A stretch of DNA of 64,000 nucleotides from Pseudotabrizicola sp. (GCF_030656345.1 NZ_JAUSNR010000056.1:1-64000); one strand, 5' to 3'. Shown: positions 9,274 to 19,481, counted from the first letter of the stretch. Notes: generated from the sequence alone by a model not told the origin. Numbers and translations are program-made.

Positions 9274-9638
9274 AAGCCCCCCCTTTGGCCGGCCGCTTGC
9301 AATGCAAGCAGGCCATTGCCAGACAGGGCAGCCTGCACCAGACATTGCTGAGCCTCGGGCCGGCCCGTTACGGTCTGCACCACTGGCCATGCCCGTGATG
9401 CCACCGCCTGAGCATCCCCCGCCCCAGCCGCCTGCGCAAGCTGCAACAGTTCCGATGTCGAAGCTGTGTTGATCACACAATCGGTAAAGGGCTTCACCGG
9501 AACCCCCGGCGCATAGCGCGCGGCGGCCCCGTCCACGGCTGTCCGCGCCAGACTGCGCGTGGTTTCCTGCATCATTGTCTCGCCTGCCACACAGGCAGAC
9601 AAGCCAATCGTCAGGAAAAGCGCAGCGAAGGCCCGCAT
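9270..9638 (-). CDS. Small lipoprotein directly downstream of sdhA
   Basis: The 122-residue protein has a signal with lipobox FLTIGLSACV. The mature part has FTDCVINTASTSELLQLA and PEAQQCLVQAAL, giving two Cys that may form a disulfide. Its ATG overlaps the sdhA stop by one base (TGATG), so it is translationally coupled to sdhA. No known domain is recognised. The set of three lipoproteins separates sdhA from sdhB. Confidence 0.7.
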   Translation of the reverse strand: MRAFAALFLTIGLSACVAGETMMQETTRSLARTAVDGAAARYAPGVPVKPFTDCVINTASTSELLQLAQAAGAGDAQAVASRAWPVVQTVTGRPEAQQCLVQAALSGNGLLALQAAGQRGGL

Positions 9639-11440
9639 CAGAACTTCCGCTCTGCCGGGGCGATTTTCTTCAGACTGATGCCACCTTCGGCTTCCGTCGT
9701 CAGCGGGTCGGTGTGCACGGCGCGGTAGCTGAGCGTCACCGATGCGCCATCGACATGCGCCAGCGAATGCTTGCGCCAGTTGGCATCATCGCGCGTCGGA
9801 TAATCCTCATGCGCGTGGGCACCCCGGCTCTCAGTACGGGCATGGGCACCGTAAATGGTGGCCAGAGCGTTCGGCATCAGGTTGGTCAGTTCCAGCGTTT
9901 CCATCAGATCGCTGTTCCAGACAAGGCTGCGGTCGGTGACTTTCAGATCAGCAACCCGCCCGGCGATTTCGGTCATCTTGACCTCACCTTCGGCCAGCGT
10001 CTTGTCGGTGCGGAACACCGCCGCATCGGCCTGCATGGTTTTCTGCATGTCCAGCCGCAGATCGGCAGTGGCAATTGCGCCGTTTGCATGGCGCAAGCCA
10101 TCAAAGCGTGCCAGTGCCCGCTCTACTTCGGCGACATTGGTCGAAGGCGTTGCCTCTTCCGGGTTCACCACCTTGCCGGCGCGAATGGCCGCCGCGCGGC
10201 CAAACACCACAAGGTCGATCAGGCTGTTCGACCCCAGCCGGTTCGCGCCATGCACGCTCGCACAGCCCGCCTCACCCACAGCCATCAGTCCGGGGAAAAT
10301 CGCATCGGGGCTGTCGGCGGTGGGGTTCAGCACTTCGCCCCAATAGTTGGTGGGGATGCCGCCCATGTTGTAGTGCACCGTCGGCAGGACCGGGATCGGT
10401 TCCTTGGTGAGGTCCACCCCGGCAAAGATGCGCGCCGACTCGGAAATCCCCGGCAACCGCAGATCCAGCGTTTCTTTCGGCAAGTGGTTCAGGTGCAGGC
10501 TGATATGATCGCCATTCGCGCCCACGCCCCGGCCTTCGCGGATTTCCAGCGTCATGCAGCGCGAGACATAGTCGCGCGGTGCCAGGTCTTTGTAATGCGG
10601 CGCATAGCGTTCCATGAACCGCTCGCCTTCCGAGTTGGTCAGATAGCCGCCTTCACCGCGCGCGCCTTCGGTGATCAGACAGCCCGAGCCATAGATGCCG
10701 GTCGGGTGGAACTGCACGAATTCCATATCCTGCAGCGGCAGACCGGCCCGCGCCACCATGCCGCCGCCGTCGCCGGTGCAGGTATGGGCAGACGTCGCAC
10801 TGAAATAGGCGCGGCCATAGCCGCCCGTGGCCAGCACCACCATCTTGGCGTTGAACACATGCATGGTGCCGTCATCCAGCTTCCACGCCACCACGCCGGT
10901 ACAACGACCATCGGTGATGATCAGATCCAGCGCGAAATATTCGATGTAGAATTCGGCGTTGTTCTTCAGGCTCTGCCCATACAGCGTGTGCAGAATGGCG
11001 TGCCCGGTCCGGTCAGCCGCCGCACAGGTGCGCTGCACCGGCGGACCTTCACCATATTCCGTCGTATGGCCACCGAACGGGCGCTGATAGATCTTGCCCT
11101 CTTCGGTGCGCGAAAACGGAACACCATAATGCTCCAGCTCATACACCGCCTTGGGGGCCTCACGCGCCAGATATTCCATGGCATCGGTGTCGCCCAGCCA
11201 GTCCGAGCCCTTTACCGTGTCATACATATGCCACTGCCAAGAGTCGGGGCCCATGTTGCCCAGAGACGCCGCAATGCCGCCCTGCGCCGCCACCGTGTGG
11301 CTGCGGGTCGGGAAAACCTTGGTCACACAGGCGGTGCGCAGCCCCTGCTCTGCCATGCCCAGCGTGGCGCGCAAACCGGCGCCGCCCGCACCCACCACGA
11401 CCACATCATAGTCGTGCACTTCATAAGGATAAGCCGTCAT
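9638..11440 (-). CDS. sdhA: Succinate dehydrogenase flavoprotein subunit
   Basis: The 600-residue catalytic subunit oxidises succinate to fumarate. It shows the FAD dinucleotide fold [13 protein letters not shown] near residue 12, the covalent-flavin His in SHTVAAQGG, the FAD/substrate segment [15 protein letters not shown], and the catalytic Arg region. I chose the ATG at 11440 (MTAYPYEV); the longer frame from 11476 overlaps sdhD. It is followed by coupled lipoprotein genes and sdhB. Confidence 0.95.
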   Translation of the reverse strand: MTAYPYEVHDYDVVVVGAGGAGLRATLGMAEQGLRTACVTKVFPTRSHTVAAQGGIAASLGNMGPDSWQWHMYDTVKGSDWLGDTDAMEYLAREAPKAVYELEHYGVPFSRTEEGKIYQRPFGGHTTEYGEGPPVQRTCAAADRTGHAILHTLYGQSLKNNAEFYIEYFALDLIITDGRCTGVVAWKLDDGTMHVFNAKMVVLATGGYGRAYFSATSAHTCTGDGGGMVARAGLPLQDMEFVQFHPTGIYGSGCLITEGARGEGGYLTNSEGERFMERYAPHYKDLAPRDYVSRCMTLEIREGRGVGANGDHISLHLNHLPKETLDLRLPGISESARIFAGVDLTKEPIPVLPTVHYNMGGIPTNYWGEVLNPTADSPDAIFPGLMAVGEAGCASVHGANRLGSNSLIDLVVFGRAAAIRAGKVVNPEEATPSTNVAEVERALARFDGLRHANGAIATADLRLDMQKTMQADAAVFRTDKTLAEGEVKMTEIAGRVADLKVTDRSLVWNSDLMETLELTNLMPNALATIYGAHARTESRGAHAHEDYPTRDDANWRKHSLAHVDGASVTLSYRAVHTDPLTTEAEGGISLKKIAPAERKF

Positions 11441-11450
11441 GTTCTTTCCT

Positions 11451-11822
11451 TCACAGCGCCATGCGCGCCAGGGCAAACAGCCCCGTCGCCGCCACAGCCC
11501 ACGCCAGACAGGTCACCAGAATGACCGCCACTTTCCGCGCCGTGCCGTTGGTGTAATCTTCAAGCATCATCTGCGCGCCGCTGGCAAAGTGCTTCATGCC
11601 CACCACCAGCAACAGCGCGGTCAGGATCGCCGGGAACGGGCGCGAGAAGGTGGCCACCACCTCTGCCTGCGTGCCGCCAAGCGCCGAGCCGAACACATAG
11701 AGCCAGACCGGCATCAACAGCGCCAGCCCGACAGACGACACCTGCATCGCCCAGTGATGTTCGGTCCCGGTGCCAGACGCCCCTTTGCCAACGGCCCGTT
11801 TACGATCCGTGATATACCGCAT
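11451..11822 (-). CDS. sdhD: Succinate dehydrogenase membrane anchor subunit
   Basis: A 123-residue protein with three hydrophobic helices after a basic N-terminus. [19 protein letters not shown] opens the first helix, and the haem/quinone-facing motif [16 protein letters not shown] lies at the second. With SdhC it holds haem b and the ubiquinone site. It lies 12 bases after sdhC and ten before sdhA. Confidence 0.9.
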   Translation of the reverse strand: MRYITDRKRAVGKGASGTGTEHHWAMQVSSVGLALLMPVWLYVFGSALGGTQAEVVATFSRPFPAILTALLLVVGMKHFASGAQMMLEDYTNGTARKVAVILVTCLAWAVAATGLFALARMAL

Positions 11823-11834
11823 CTTCCCTGCCCC

Positions 11835-12221
11835 TCACTGAACCAGTAGAATTGTGATCACGGTCAGCACGACCGACCCGCCGATGACAGCCCAGCCCAG
11901 CTTTTCCGCCGTCGGAATGTCCAGGCCCTTGCCTGAATCCCAGTACAGGTGCCGCAGCCCGGCAAGGTAATGATACCATACCGCCCAGAGCGATCCGGTG
12001 AACACCAGATCGCCGAACCAGCTGGTCGCCACCGCATTGGCCGTGGCAAACATCTCAGCCGAAGTTGCCGCCGCCAGCAGCCACCACACCGCCAGCATCG
12101 TGCCGACGATCAGCGCATTGCCGGTGATCCGCGTCAGGATCGAGGTGATCGAGGTCAGTTGTGGCCGGTAAATCTGCAAATGCGGGGAAAGCGGCCGCTT
12201 GGCCTGTTTGACGTGTCCCAT
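11835..12221 (-). CDS. sdhC: Succinate dehydrogenase cytochrome b556 subunit
   Basis: This 128-residue protein has the family motif RPLSPHLQIYRPQLTS near residue 10, three membrane helices, and the haem-ligand region WYHYLAGLRHLYWD. It is the first gene of the sdh operon. The 200 bases before it hold two phased GTGATCAC dyads also found before sucC. Confidence 0.93.
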   Translation of the reverse strand: MGHVKQAKRPLSPHLQIYRPQLTSITSILTRITGNALIVGTMLAVWWLLAAATSAEMFATANAVATSWFGDLVFTGSLWAVWYHYLAGLRHLYWDSGKGLDIPTAEKLGWAVIGGSVVLTVITILLVQ

Positions 12222-12383
12222 TTCGGTTTCCTTCGTCGCTGGCTGGTCCCGGGTCCGTCAACTGGTCCGGTCCGGGGCGCGCTTCGGTTTCTCTATCACT
12301 GAATAGCGCTTTTTTCGGGCCTGTCACGTCTTGCAATGCCGCATGCGCAGCATTTTAGCGATAACATCGGAAATATTCCGGCT

Positions 12384-12416
12384 TTGTGATCACGAATTTT
12401 CAAGCTGTGATCACAA
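12384..12416 (-). promoter_or_regulatory. Two 21-bp-phased GTGATCAC operators upstream of sdhC
   Basis: GTGATCAC dyads are centred at 12389.5 and 12410.5, exactly 21 bases apart, so they lie on the same helix face. On the minus strand they are followed by AAAGCCGGAATATTTCCG and CGCTAA. A similar arrangement, GTGATCAC then AATGCCGGAATTTACCG and CGCTAA, occurs before sucC. This supports one shared regulator acting at both TCA operons. The regulator is not identified. Confidence 0.7.
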
Positions 12417-12423
12417 CGCGTGA

Positions 12424-13449
12424 CTACACCGGCATCAGCACCCAATAGTCCAGATCCAGCAGCACCTCGGGCAGATACCTGCCATCGGCACCGCGCATTT
12501 CAAACGCCGCCCCGCGCGTTGCCACCAACCGCAGGCGCAGCGCGCCCACGCCGGGGGCGCTGGTCTCGACCCGGTCCAGCACCTCAGACCACGCCCGCAC
12601 GGTATCGCCTGCAAAACAGGGGTTGGCATGTGCCCCCCCGTTCAGCGCCACGATCATCTGCGCATTGGCCAGCCCATTGAATGACAGCGCGCGGGCCAGA
12701 CTGATGACATGCCCGCCATAGATCAGCCGCCGCCCGTCCTCCCGCACCGTCGCATCAAAATGCACCTTGGCGGTATTCTGCCACAGCCGTGTGGCCAGCA
12801 TATGCTCGGCCTCTTCCACCGTCACACCGTCGACATGGTCAATCTGTTCGCCCACCGCGTAATCGCCCCAGCGGTGCCGCTCCCCCGCCTGCGCGAAATC
12901 ATAGCGGGTGAAATCCAGCCCCTTCGGCAGCACCAGATCTTGCGGTGCCACCACCGGGGCCAGCTTTGGCACCACCGGCGCAGGTGCGGGCGCATCCGGC
13001 CGCCCCTTGCGCACCATGACCCAGCGCACATAGTCCAGCACCGGCACGTCATGCTGATTGATCCCGCGCGTGCGCACATAGACCACGCCCGATGTCCCGT
13101 TCGAGTTTTCCTTCAGCCCGATCACTGTACTGCTCGCCCGCAACGTATCGCCCGGATAGACCGGCTGCAGCCAGCGGCCCTCGGCATAACCCAGATTGGC
13201 AATCGCGTTCAGGCTGATATCGGGCACGGTCTTGCCGAACACGGTATGAAACGCCACCAGATCATCCAGCGGCGATGCCGGCAGCCCGCAGCTTTGCGCA
13301 AACGTGTCCGACGAATAGATCGCATGCCGCGCCGGATACAGCGCATGATACAACGCCCGCTCACCGCCCGACACAGTGCGCGGCACTGCATGGGAAATCA
13401 CCTCCCCCAGCCGGTAATCTTCAAAAAATCGCCCCGGATTGGTCTTCAC
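12424..13449 (-). CDS. mch: Mesaconyl-CoA hydratase (beta-methylmalyl-CoA dehydratase)
   Basis: This protein of about 341 residues has two MaoC-like hot-dog domains, the second with HWGDY-like HRWGDYAVGEQIDHVDGVTVEEAEHM and the RLIYGGHVISLARALSFNGLANA segment. It interconverts mesaconyl-CoA and beta-methylmalyl-CoA in the ethylmalonyl-CoA pathway. I favour the GTG at 13449 because GAGGGAG precedes it closely; an ATG at 13464 overlaps that ribosome site. Sequence and position next to sdhC agree with the Rhodobacter Mch I recall. Confidence 0.9.
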   Translation of the reverse strand: MKTNPGRFFEDYRLGEVISHAVPRTVSGGERALYHALYPARHAIYSSDTFAQSCGLPASPLDDLVAFHTVFGKTVPDISLNAIANLGYAEGRWLQPVYPGDTLRASSTVIGLKENSNGTSGVVYVRTRGINQHDVPVLDYVRWVMVRKGRPDAPAPAPVVPKLAPVVAPQDLVLPKGLDFTRYDFAQAGERHRWGDYAVGEQIDHVDGVTVEEAEHMLATRLWQNTAKVHFDATVREDGRRLIYGGHVISLARALSFNGLANAQMIVALNGGAHANPCFAGDTVRAWSEVLDRVETSAPGVGALRLRLVATRGAAFEMRGADGRYLPEVLLDLDYWVLMPV

Positions 13450-13563
13450 CGCGCTCTCCCTCATTTCATCTTGGCAAAAATACCCTGGGGGGCCGCCACT
13501 GGTCCGAAGAGCCAGTGGCGGCGGGGCTGGCCCCCCGGCGCTTCAGGCAAGCACACTGCGCGC

Positions 13564-13767
13564 TCAATGGTCGCCCAGCTTCGTCTCCGGCGTGTATTCC
13601 CCCAGCGACTCTTTCACCACCGCCTGTCCGCAGCGCATCACCCCGCGCGCGGCGTCAAAGGCATAGGTCGGGGCACCATGCAGCACCCAGCCCTTGTTCA
13701 GTGCCGCCGTGACCTTGTGGCAAAACGCTGACGTGTCATCATCCGACAAGAACCGGTACAGTTTCAT
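13564..13767 (-). CDS. DUF1737-domain small protein
   Basis: A 67-residue protein with the DUF1737 pattern: YRFLSDDDTSAFCHKVTAALNKGWVLHGAP, a short alpha-beta unit found in many bacteria with no assigned role. It lies between the NnrU-like gene (13 bases upstream) and mch in the same direction, so it is probably part of the same transcript. Function unknown. Confidence 0.75.
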   Translation of the reverse strand: MKLYRFLSDDDTSAFCHKVTAALNKGWVLHGAPTYAFDAARGVMRCGQAVVKESLGEYTPETKLGDH

Positions 13768-13780
13768 CGCGTTCCCCCTC

Positions 13781-14326
13781 TCAGCCCCAAGGCCGCACGC
13801 CCAGCCAGTTGTGGATCAGCATCACCACCACCGTCACCACGACCGTGGCACCAATCGCCACGAACTCTTTCGTCACCGGGCGCGGTGCAGGGCGTACCCA
13901 TTCGGGTTGCGCGCGATTGATCACGATCACCTCGACCACCGCCCAGGCCAACAAGCCGCCGAACAGCACAAAACTTGGCAGATCGCCGTTCACCAGCAAA
14001 TGCGCGACCGCCCACAGCTTGAACCCGGTCAGCTGCGGGTGCCGGACCTTGCGCGCCAGCCAGGTCTTGGACCCTGACACGGCGTAGAAGTAAAACGCCA
14101 GCACCATCAGCAGGTTGTTGATGCCCACCAATGCCGGGCTGCGTCCCCACCAGACCGGCCCCTGTGCCTGACCATAGCCCCACCACATCAGCACCACGCT
14201 GATCACCAGGGCGACCGCGACCACCCCTTTGCCCGCGTCGCCCATCCGGGCCCGCGCATCGGGGGCCAGCCGTTTGAAGAAATGCGCGCCCCACCAGAGC
14301 GCCACACCAAGGATAAGGATTGTCAT
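13781..14326 (-). CDS. NnrU-family membrane protein
   Basis: The 181-residue polytopic protein has about five membrane segments. The NnrU signature region includes FFKRLAPDARARMGDAGKG near residue 17 and VRHPQLTGFKLWAVAHLLVNGD near 92. Family members are isoprenylcysteine-methyltransferase-like membrane proteins of uncertain activity, named from a denitrification cluster. Nothing around it suggests denitrification, and the position here between mch and mcl2 is probably conserved in relatives. Confidence 0.85.
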   Translation of the reverse strand: MTILILGVALWWGAHFFKRLAPDARARMGDAGKGVVAVALVISVVLMWWGYGQAQGPVWWGRSPALVGINNLLMVLAFYFYAVSGSKTWLARKVRHPQLTGFKLWAVAHLLVNGDLPSFVLFGGLLAWAVVEVIVINRAQPEWVRPAPRPVTKEFVAIGATVVVTVVVMLIHNWLGVRPWG

Positions 14327-14360
14327 GGGTCACCTCCGGTTGCCTGCCGGCACCATGGCC

Positions 14361-15227
14361 TCAAACTGACCGACCCGCAATCGCATCCGCCCGCGCCAGT
14401 GTCGCCTTGGCGGTCACGATGTGCAGGTTCTCCACAATGCGGCCATCGACCACCGCCACCGCCTGCCCCTCTGCCAGCGCCGCGTCAAACGCCGCGATCT
14501 GGCGGCGGGCCAGATCGATCTCGGCGTCGCTTGGGGCAAAGGCCGCGTTGGCGATGTCCAGCTGTGCCGGGTGGATCAGGGTCTTGCCGTCAAAACCCAT
14601 GTCGCGGCCCTGTTCGCATTCGGCGCGCAACCCGTCGTCATCCTTGAACGCGTTATAGACGCCATCAACGATCACCCGGCCCTGCGCCTTTGCCGCCAGC
14701 AGGCACAGCCCCAGCCCCGCCATCATCGGCAGCCGGTCGGCGCGGGTGCGCGTGCCCAGCTCTTTTGCCAGATCATTGGTGCCCATCACCATGCCCTGCA
14801 ACGCCGGATGCGCGGCAACCGCGCCCGCGTTCAGCATGCCAAGCGCGGTTTCCATCATCGCCCACAGCGGCTTGCCCGACACGATCGCCGCCACCGCATC
14901 CAGATCGGCGGGCGTGCTGACCTTGGGGATCAGCACCGCATCCACCCCCGGATGATCGGCGAAGGCCGCCGCGTCGTCACGGCCCCATGCGGTGTCAAAC
15001 CCGTTGATCCGCACAATCCGCGCCCTTTGCCCGTAATCGGCCTGCAACGCCTGCGCCAGCACCGCCCGCGCGCGGATCTTTTCATCGGGGGCCACCGCAT
15101 CTTCCAGATCGAAGATGATCGCATCAGCCGCCAGCCCTTGTGCCTTTTCCAGCGCCCGCTCTTTCGAGCCGGGAATGTAGAGCACAGACCGGAACGGTCG
15201 GGTGGGCGTTGGACCAGGGTGTGTCAT
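14361..15227 (-). CDS. mcl2: (3S)-malyl-CoA thioesterase (CitE-like)
   Basis: This 288-residue TIM-barrel protein of the citrate lyase beta/malyl-CoA lyase family has RSVLYIPGSKERALEKA at the start, FDLEDAVAPDEK with metal-binding Asp/Glu, MMETALGMLNA, and the CoA-site segment GFDGKTLIHPAQ. In Rhodobacter the paralogue at this locus is a thioesterase that hydrolyses (3S)-malyl-CoA, not the lyase. I assign by locus and sequence. The ATG at 15227 was chosen over 15311 as it fits family length. Confidence 0.82.
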   Translation of the reverse strand: MTHPGPTPTRPFRSVLYIPGSKERALEKAQGLAADAIIFDLEDAVAPDEKIRARAVLAQALQADYGQRARIVRINGFDTAWGRDDAAAFADHPGVDAVLIPKVSTPADLDAVAAIVSGKPLWAMMETALGMLNAGAVAAHPALQGMVMGTNDLAKELGTRTRADRLPMMAGLGLCLLAAKAQGRVIVDGVYNAFKDDDGLRAECEQGRDMGFDGKTLIHPAQLDIANAAFAPSDAEIDLARRQIAAFDAALAEGQAVAVVDGRIVENLHIVTAKATLARADAIAGRSV

Positions 15228-15419
15228 CGATTCGACCTCAAGCAATAATCTTGCGCCAGAAGCATCGATTTCGTCACAAATCGCAAGATCAAATGTGCCG
15301 CAATGCAGCATAAACCGCCCCCGGTCCGCGCGTGCGCTTAACTGTTTCTACGCATTCCGGGCGCAGCCTTTCTGACAGACGCCTGCAGCAAACCCAACCT
15401 CCCCCCGGAAAGGCACGCC

Positions 15420-15731
15420 ATGACCCAGACGCTTCCCGCATTCTCGCTCGGCGCTGCCGGGCTGATCCTTGCCGCCACCCAGATCCACGCCGCTCCGCAA
15501 TGCGGCACGCGTGATCTGGTGCTGGGCCAGCTCACAGAAAAATACGGTGAAACCCTGCGCGGCATCGGGGTGGCCAACAACAACAGCGTGATGGAGGTTT
15601 ACGCCTCGCCCTCCTCGGGCAGCTGGACCATCACCGTCACCCTGCCCGACGGCCGCATGTGCCTTGTCGCCGCAGGTCAGGGCTATCAGGCCACAACCGG
15701 CGACCTGCCGGCCAAGGGTCGCAAGATCTGA
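15420..15731 (+). CDS. Small secreted protein, conserved type
   Basis: A 103-residue protein with a clear signal peptide ending IHAAPQCG. The mature part has two Cys (PQCGTRD, GRMCLVA) likely to form a disulfide, and a SWTITVTLPDGRMC beta segment. I recall proteins of this kind in Rhodobacterales but no function. It is divergent from mcl2. Confidence 0.6.
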   Translation: MTQTLPAFSLGAAGLILAATQIHAAPQCGTRDLVLGQLTEKYGETLRGIGVANNNSVMEVYASPSSGSWTITVTLPDGRMCLVAAGQGYQATTGDLPAKGRKI

Positions 15732-15824
15732 CCGTCCGGCTTATTTCTGCATCTGCATGGAACCACCCGCCCCAAGCCTGCGTTGACCCGGCATACAACG
15801 TCACACTTATGGAGGGAATGAACC

Positions 15825-16016
15825 ATGAGCAGCACTGGTGATAAGGTTAAAGGCATGGCGAACGAAGCCTCGGGCAACGTGAAACAGGCCGTCGGCAAAG
15901 CGACCGACAATCCAAAACTGCAAGGCGAAGGTTTCGCACAAGAGCGCAAGGGCGAAGCCCAGCAAGCTGTTGGCGATGCCAAGGATGCGGTTAAAAAGAC
16001 CATCGACAAAGTCTGA
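15825..16016 (+). CDS. CsbD-family stress protein
   Basis: A 63-residue hydrophilic, Lys/Ala-rich protein of CsbD type: GDKVKGMANEASGNVKQAVGKATDNP followed by a second repeat-like half. Such proteins are abundant in general stress and stationary phase, with unknown biochemical action. A rho-independent terminator follows within 40 bases, so it is probably a monocistronic message. Confidence 0.85.
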   Translation: MSSTGDKVKGMANEASGNVKQAVGKATDNPKLQGEGFAQERKGEAQQAVGDAKDAVKKTIDKV

Positions 16017-16050
16017 AAGTCGATGTTCGCAAGGCTTTCCTCAAGGCCGG

Positions 16051-16080
16051 AAAAGGGTGCCCTCGTGGCACCCTTTTCTT
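16051..16080. terminator. Rho-independent terminator after the CsbD gene
   Basis: AAAAGGGTGCC and GGCACCCTTTTC form a GC stem of about eleven pairs with a four-base loop, followed by T-rich DNA. It lies between the CsbD gene and the convergent permease gene and may serve both strands. Confidence 0.8.
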
Positions 16081-16086
16081 ATGTGC

Positions 16087-16842
16087 TCACCCGGCCAGCC
16101 CGCCGGACAGCCCGTCCCACACCAGCTTGACCGACAGCACCAGCAGCGCCCAGGTGACAAAGCGGAAGAACGCGGCCTCTGGCAGCCGTTTGACCAGCCG
16201 CACCCCCAGAAACACCGCCGCCGCCGCCACCGGCATCAGCACCACCGCCACCTGCAGATTGGCCGCACTCAGCTGCCCCAGATGCCAGTAAGGCACCAGC
16301 TTCACCGCGTTCAGAATGGCAAAGGCGATGGTCGAGGTGCCGGCAAACACCACCTTCGGCATCCCCAGCGGCAGGGTATAGACCTGATAGGGCGGCGCGC
16401 CGGAATGGCTGACAAAACTGGTGAACCCGGTGACAGTCCCCCAGAACAGCCCCGGACCCACCCGCGCCGCCCGCGGCACCACCGGGCCGCGCCGGCGCAA
16501 GAGCAGGTTCAGCGCGAACACAAACCCGATCGCCCCCACCAGCGCCGTCACTGCCCAAGGCGGCACCAGCGCTGCAGTCGCCCAGCCAAACACCACCCCT
16601 GCCACCATCCCCGGCACCAGAATGGCCAGCACCCGGCGGTCAAAGGCATGGCGGTACGCATACAGCCCGAACAGGTCCGACAGCACATAGACCGGCAGCA
16701 AAAGCCCCGCCGCCGTCACCGGGTTGATCACCAGCGCCAGCACCGGAACCCCCAGCATGCCCACCGCCGGCAAGCCGCCCTTGCTCATCCCCACCAGCAC
16801 CGAGGCGACCAGCGCCGCCACCCAGAACGCCCAACCTTCCAA
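16087..16842 (-). CDS. TauE/SafE (TSUP) family permease
   Basis: A 251-residue membrane protein with about eight hydrophobic segments and TSUP repeats (VLVGMSKGGLPAVGMLGVPVLAL near the start, VTGFTSFVSHSGAPPYQVY in the middle). It probably exports sulfite, sulfoacetate or another small anion. I placed the start at TTG 16842 because GGGGAGG lies just before it; an upstream ATG at 16920 would add a non-membrane tail. Unlike the other TSUP gene at 3.99 kb it has no sulfur genes nearby. Confidence 0.8.
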   Translation of the reverse strand: MEGWAFWVAALVASVLVGMSKGGLPAVGMLGVPVLALVINPVTAAGLLLPVYVLSDLFGLYAYRHAFDRRVLAILVPGMVAGVVFGWATAALVPPWAVTALVGAIGFVFALNLLLRRRGPVVPRAARVGPGLFWGTVTGFTSFVSHSGAPPYQVYTLPLGMPKVVFAGTSTIAFAILNAVKLVPYWHLGQLSAANLQVAVVLMPVAAAAVFLGVRLVKRLPEAAFFRFVTWALLVLSVKLVWDGLSGGLAG

Positions 16843-16871
16843 CCCCGCCTCCCCTTTGCGCCCACCGCTAG

Positions 16872-17963
<1,092 letters not shown>

Positions 17964-17979
17964 TCGGCTGAGGTTTGAG

Positions 17980-18015
17980 AAAAGGCGCGCGGCCTGAAAG
18001 GGGCGCGCGTTTTGC
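17980..18015 (+). terminator. Candidate terminator after mdh
   Basis: Two GCGCGC-containing arms around GGCCTGAAAGG form a stem directly followed by GTTTTGC, 17 bases after the mdh stop. The T-run is short, so this is a moderate call. Confidence 0.45.
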
Positions 18016-18095
18016 ATTAACACCTTCTGTTTTCTTCTTCCAAACGAACCCCTGAACCAAATCGCTCTTGGCCCGGAACAGCCGCGAAGCGGCCC

Positions 18096-18224
18096 GGGCC
18101 GCGCCCGACCTCCCCCCGGGAGGGCGCTTTGCAACACCTCCGCCTAGAACTCCGGTGGGAGATACTGACCCATAAACCGCCTAGAACCAGCGTCGGCGCG
18201 CCATCCCGAGGTCGGGCGCGGCCC
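18096..18224. repeat. 16-bp perfect inverted repeat in the mdh 3' intergenic region
   Basis: GGGCCGCGCCCGACCT at 18096-18111 recurs as its reverse complement at 18209-18224, enclosing about 97 bases. The element stands at the left edge of the AT-rich stretch carrying the zinc-ribbon gene. It could be a dispersed intergenic repeat or a scar of insertion. The 325 bases between mdh and the next gene hold nothing else I can recognise. Confidence 0.6.
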
Positions 18225-18324
18225 TGTGTTGTGCTTAGCTTAAGTAGTTCAATTGCGCCCGAAAGTCTTGCAAGCCGTCGCTATCAGCATCACAAAAGTC
18301 TTCTGCCTGCGTCGCTAGCTCAAC

Positions 18325-19152
18325 CTACTGCAACTGAGCAGGCCTCCAACAAATGATAATTTTAGCTCCACATCCACCGCATCCAAAATTGATACTCTGA
18401 TCAACACGCAATTTCTCAAGCGTCCTTATTGGGATTTCTCTATGCTTCCCACATTTCTTACACGAGACATCAAAAACCCTACGATTGAACGCTTTATCGC
18501 CTTTTGTGAAGGTAAAGCTCTCGCTACACTCAGGACGAATGCAGCTAATTTCTTGTAAATCCTTAAGTAGTTCAAGTCTGCGCTTGTTCTTGGCACCACA
18601 CACGCACTCAAAAGAAACTTCTTCTCCCACTCCAGTAGATAATAGTGTTCCCTCGCCAATACGCTTGATTTCCTCTAAGGCTTCAACAACCTTTGCCCGT
18701 ATCTTATCTTTGTTGCCGTATCTATTAACATCATGATCTTTGCTGACCGGTATAGTAATGTGCAAAGCGACCTTCGCAAGCGCATTCCAGAGCTTTCCAA
18801 ATTTGTTCGGATCGAAACCTATTTGCTTTCCAACAGGCAAGAATTCAATCGCCTGATATTCTTCTTTCGTGGGCGGAGTGGAACTGTCTTGCAACGGCTC
18901 CTTCGAAATGGACAGAGTAAATGTCTTTGCAATGCCCGAATCCACCTCTTGAATTAGAGTATTCACCACATCACGTGGCTGCCAGCGCTTCAGGTCGTCG
19001 TGTGAGATATAGTCATGTGCAATTCGAAGCCGCTCATAGCAAATACCCTCAATCGCCAGTCGGCACTCCAAGGCCGCATATGTAAGGCTTGCATCAGTAT
19101 TTTGCGCAAGCAACAGTTCAATCTGTGCAATAGCGGGCGCCAAGTTAATCAT
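18325..19152 (-). CDS. AT-rich zinc-ribbon protein of unknown function
   Basis: I do not recognise this 275-residue protein. The N-terminal 90 residues look helical (ALECRLAIEGICYERLRIAHDYIS), and the C-terminal third holds two zinc-ribbon-like modules: CVCG...CIRPEC and CKKCG...CGGCG. Base composition is clearly more AT-rich and codon use is unlike the flanking mdh and pepT genes, so it was probably acquired by transfer. Helical sensor plus zinc ribbons would fit a nucleic-acid-binding or defence role, but that is only a guess. Confidence 0.6.
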   Translation of the reverse strand: MINLAPAIAQIELLLAQNTDASLTYAALECRLAIEGICYERLRIAHDYISHDDLKRWQPRDVVNTLIQEVDSGIAKTFTLSISKEPLQDSSTPPTKEEYQAIEFLPVGKQIGFDPNKFGKLWNALAKVALHITIPVSKDHDVNRYGNKDKIRAKVVEALEEIKRIGEGTLLSTGVGEEVSFECVCGAKNKRRLELLKDLQEISCIRPECSESFTFTKGDKAFNRRVFDVSCKKCGKHREIPIRTLEKLRVDQSINFGCGGCGAKIIICWRPAQLQ

Positions 19153-19481
19153 TGGACTGCCAATTCGGTTCCCGCCATAAAATCTACATTGGCCACTAAC
19201 AGCGCTGTCTTACCTTGCTATGTATCAGCCTGCTTGCTGAATATCTATCTCGCTTTGTCAGGTTCGCAGGCGGTCTGGGCAAGAAGGTCCGAATTTAGCC
19301 ATCTTACCTATCCGTCAGAACCACTGCTTGCCCCCCAATCCTTACCAAACCCTTAAACTCACACCAATAACCCATTGATTTCATTACATCCACACCCGTG
19401 TAACACAGGGAGCATCCCACCCCACCTTGACTTCCCCCCACAGGTCTTGCCAACTCCGCCAGACCCCCAAGGAAGCCACCG
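19153..19481. other. AT-rich intergenic stretch before pepT
   Basis: About 330 bases of AT-rich DNA continue the composition of the zinc-ribbon gene up to roughly 19.4 kb. It should hold the promoter of that gene (leftward) and of pepT (rightward). I see no gene, clear hairpin or repeat in it. Confidence 0.5.

Noticed and set aside
9575..11524. A 649-codon plus-strand frame opposite sdhA
   Set aside because: It is the antisense shadow of a highly conserved gene in GC-rich DNA. The translated product has no domain, and codon positions follow sdhA.
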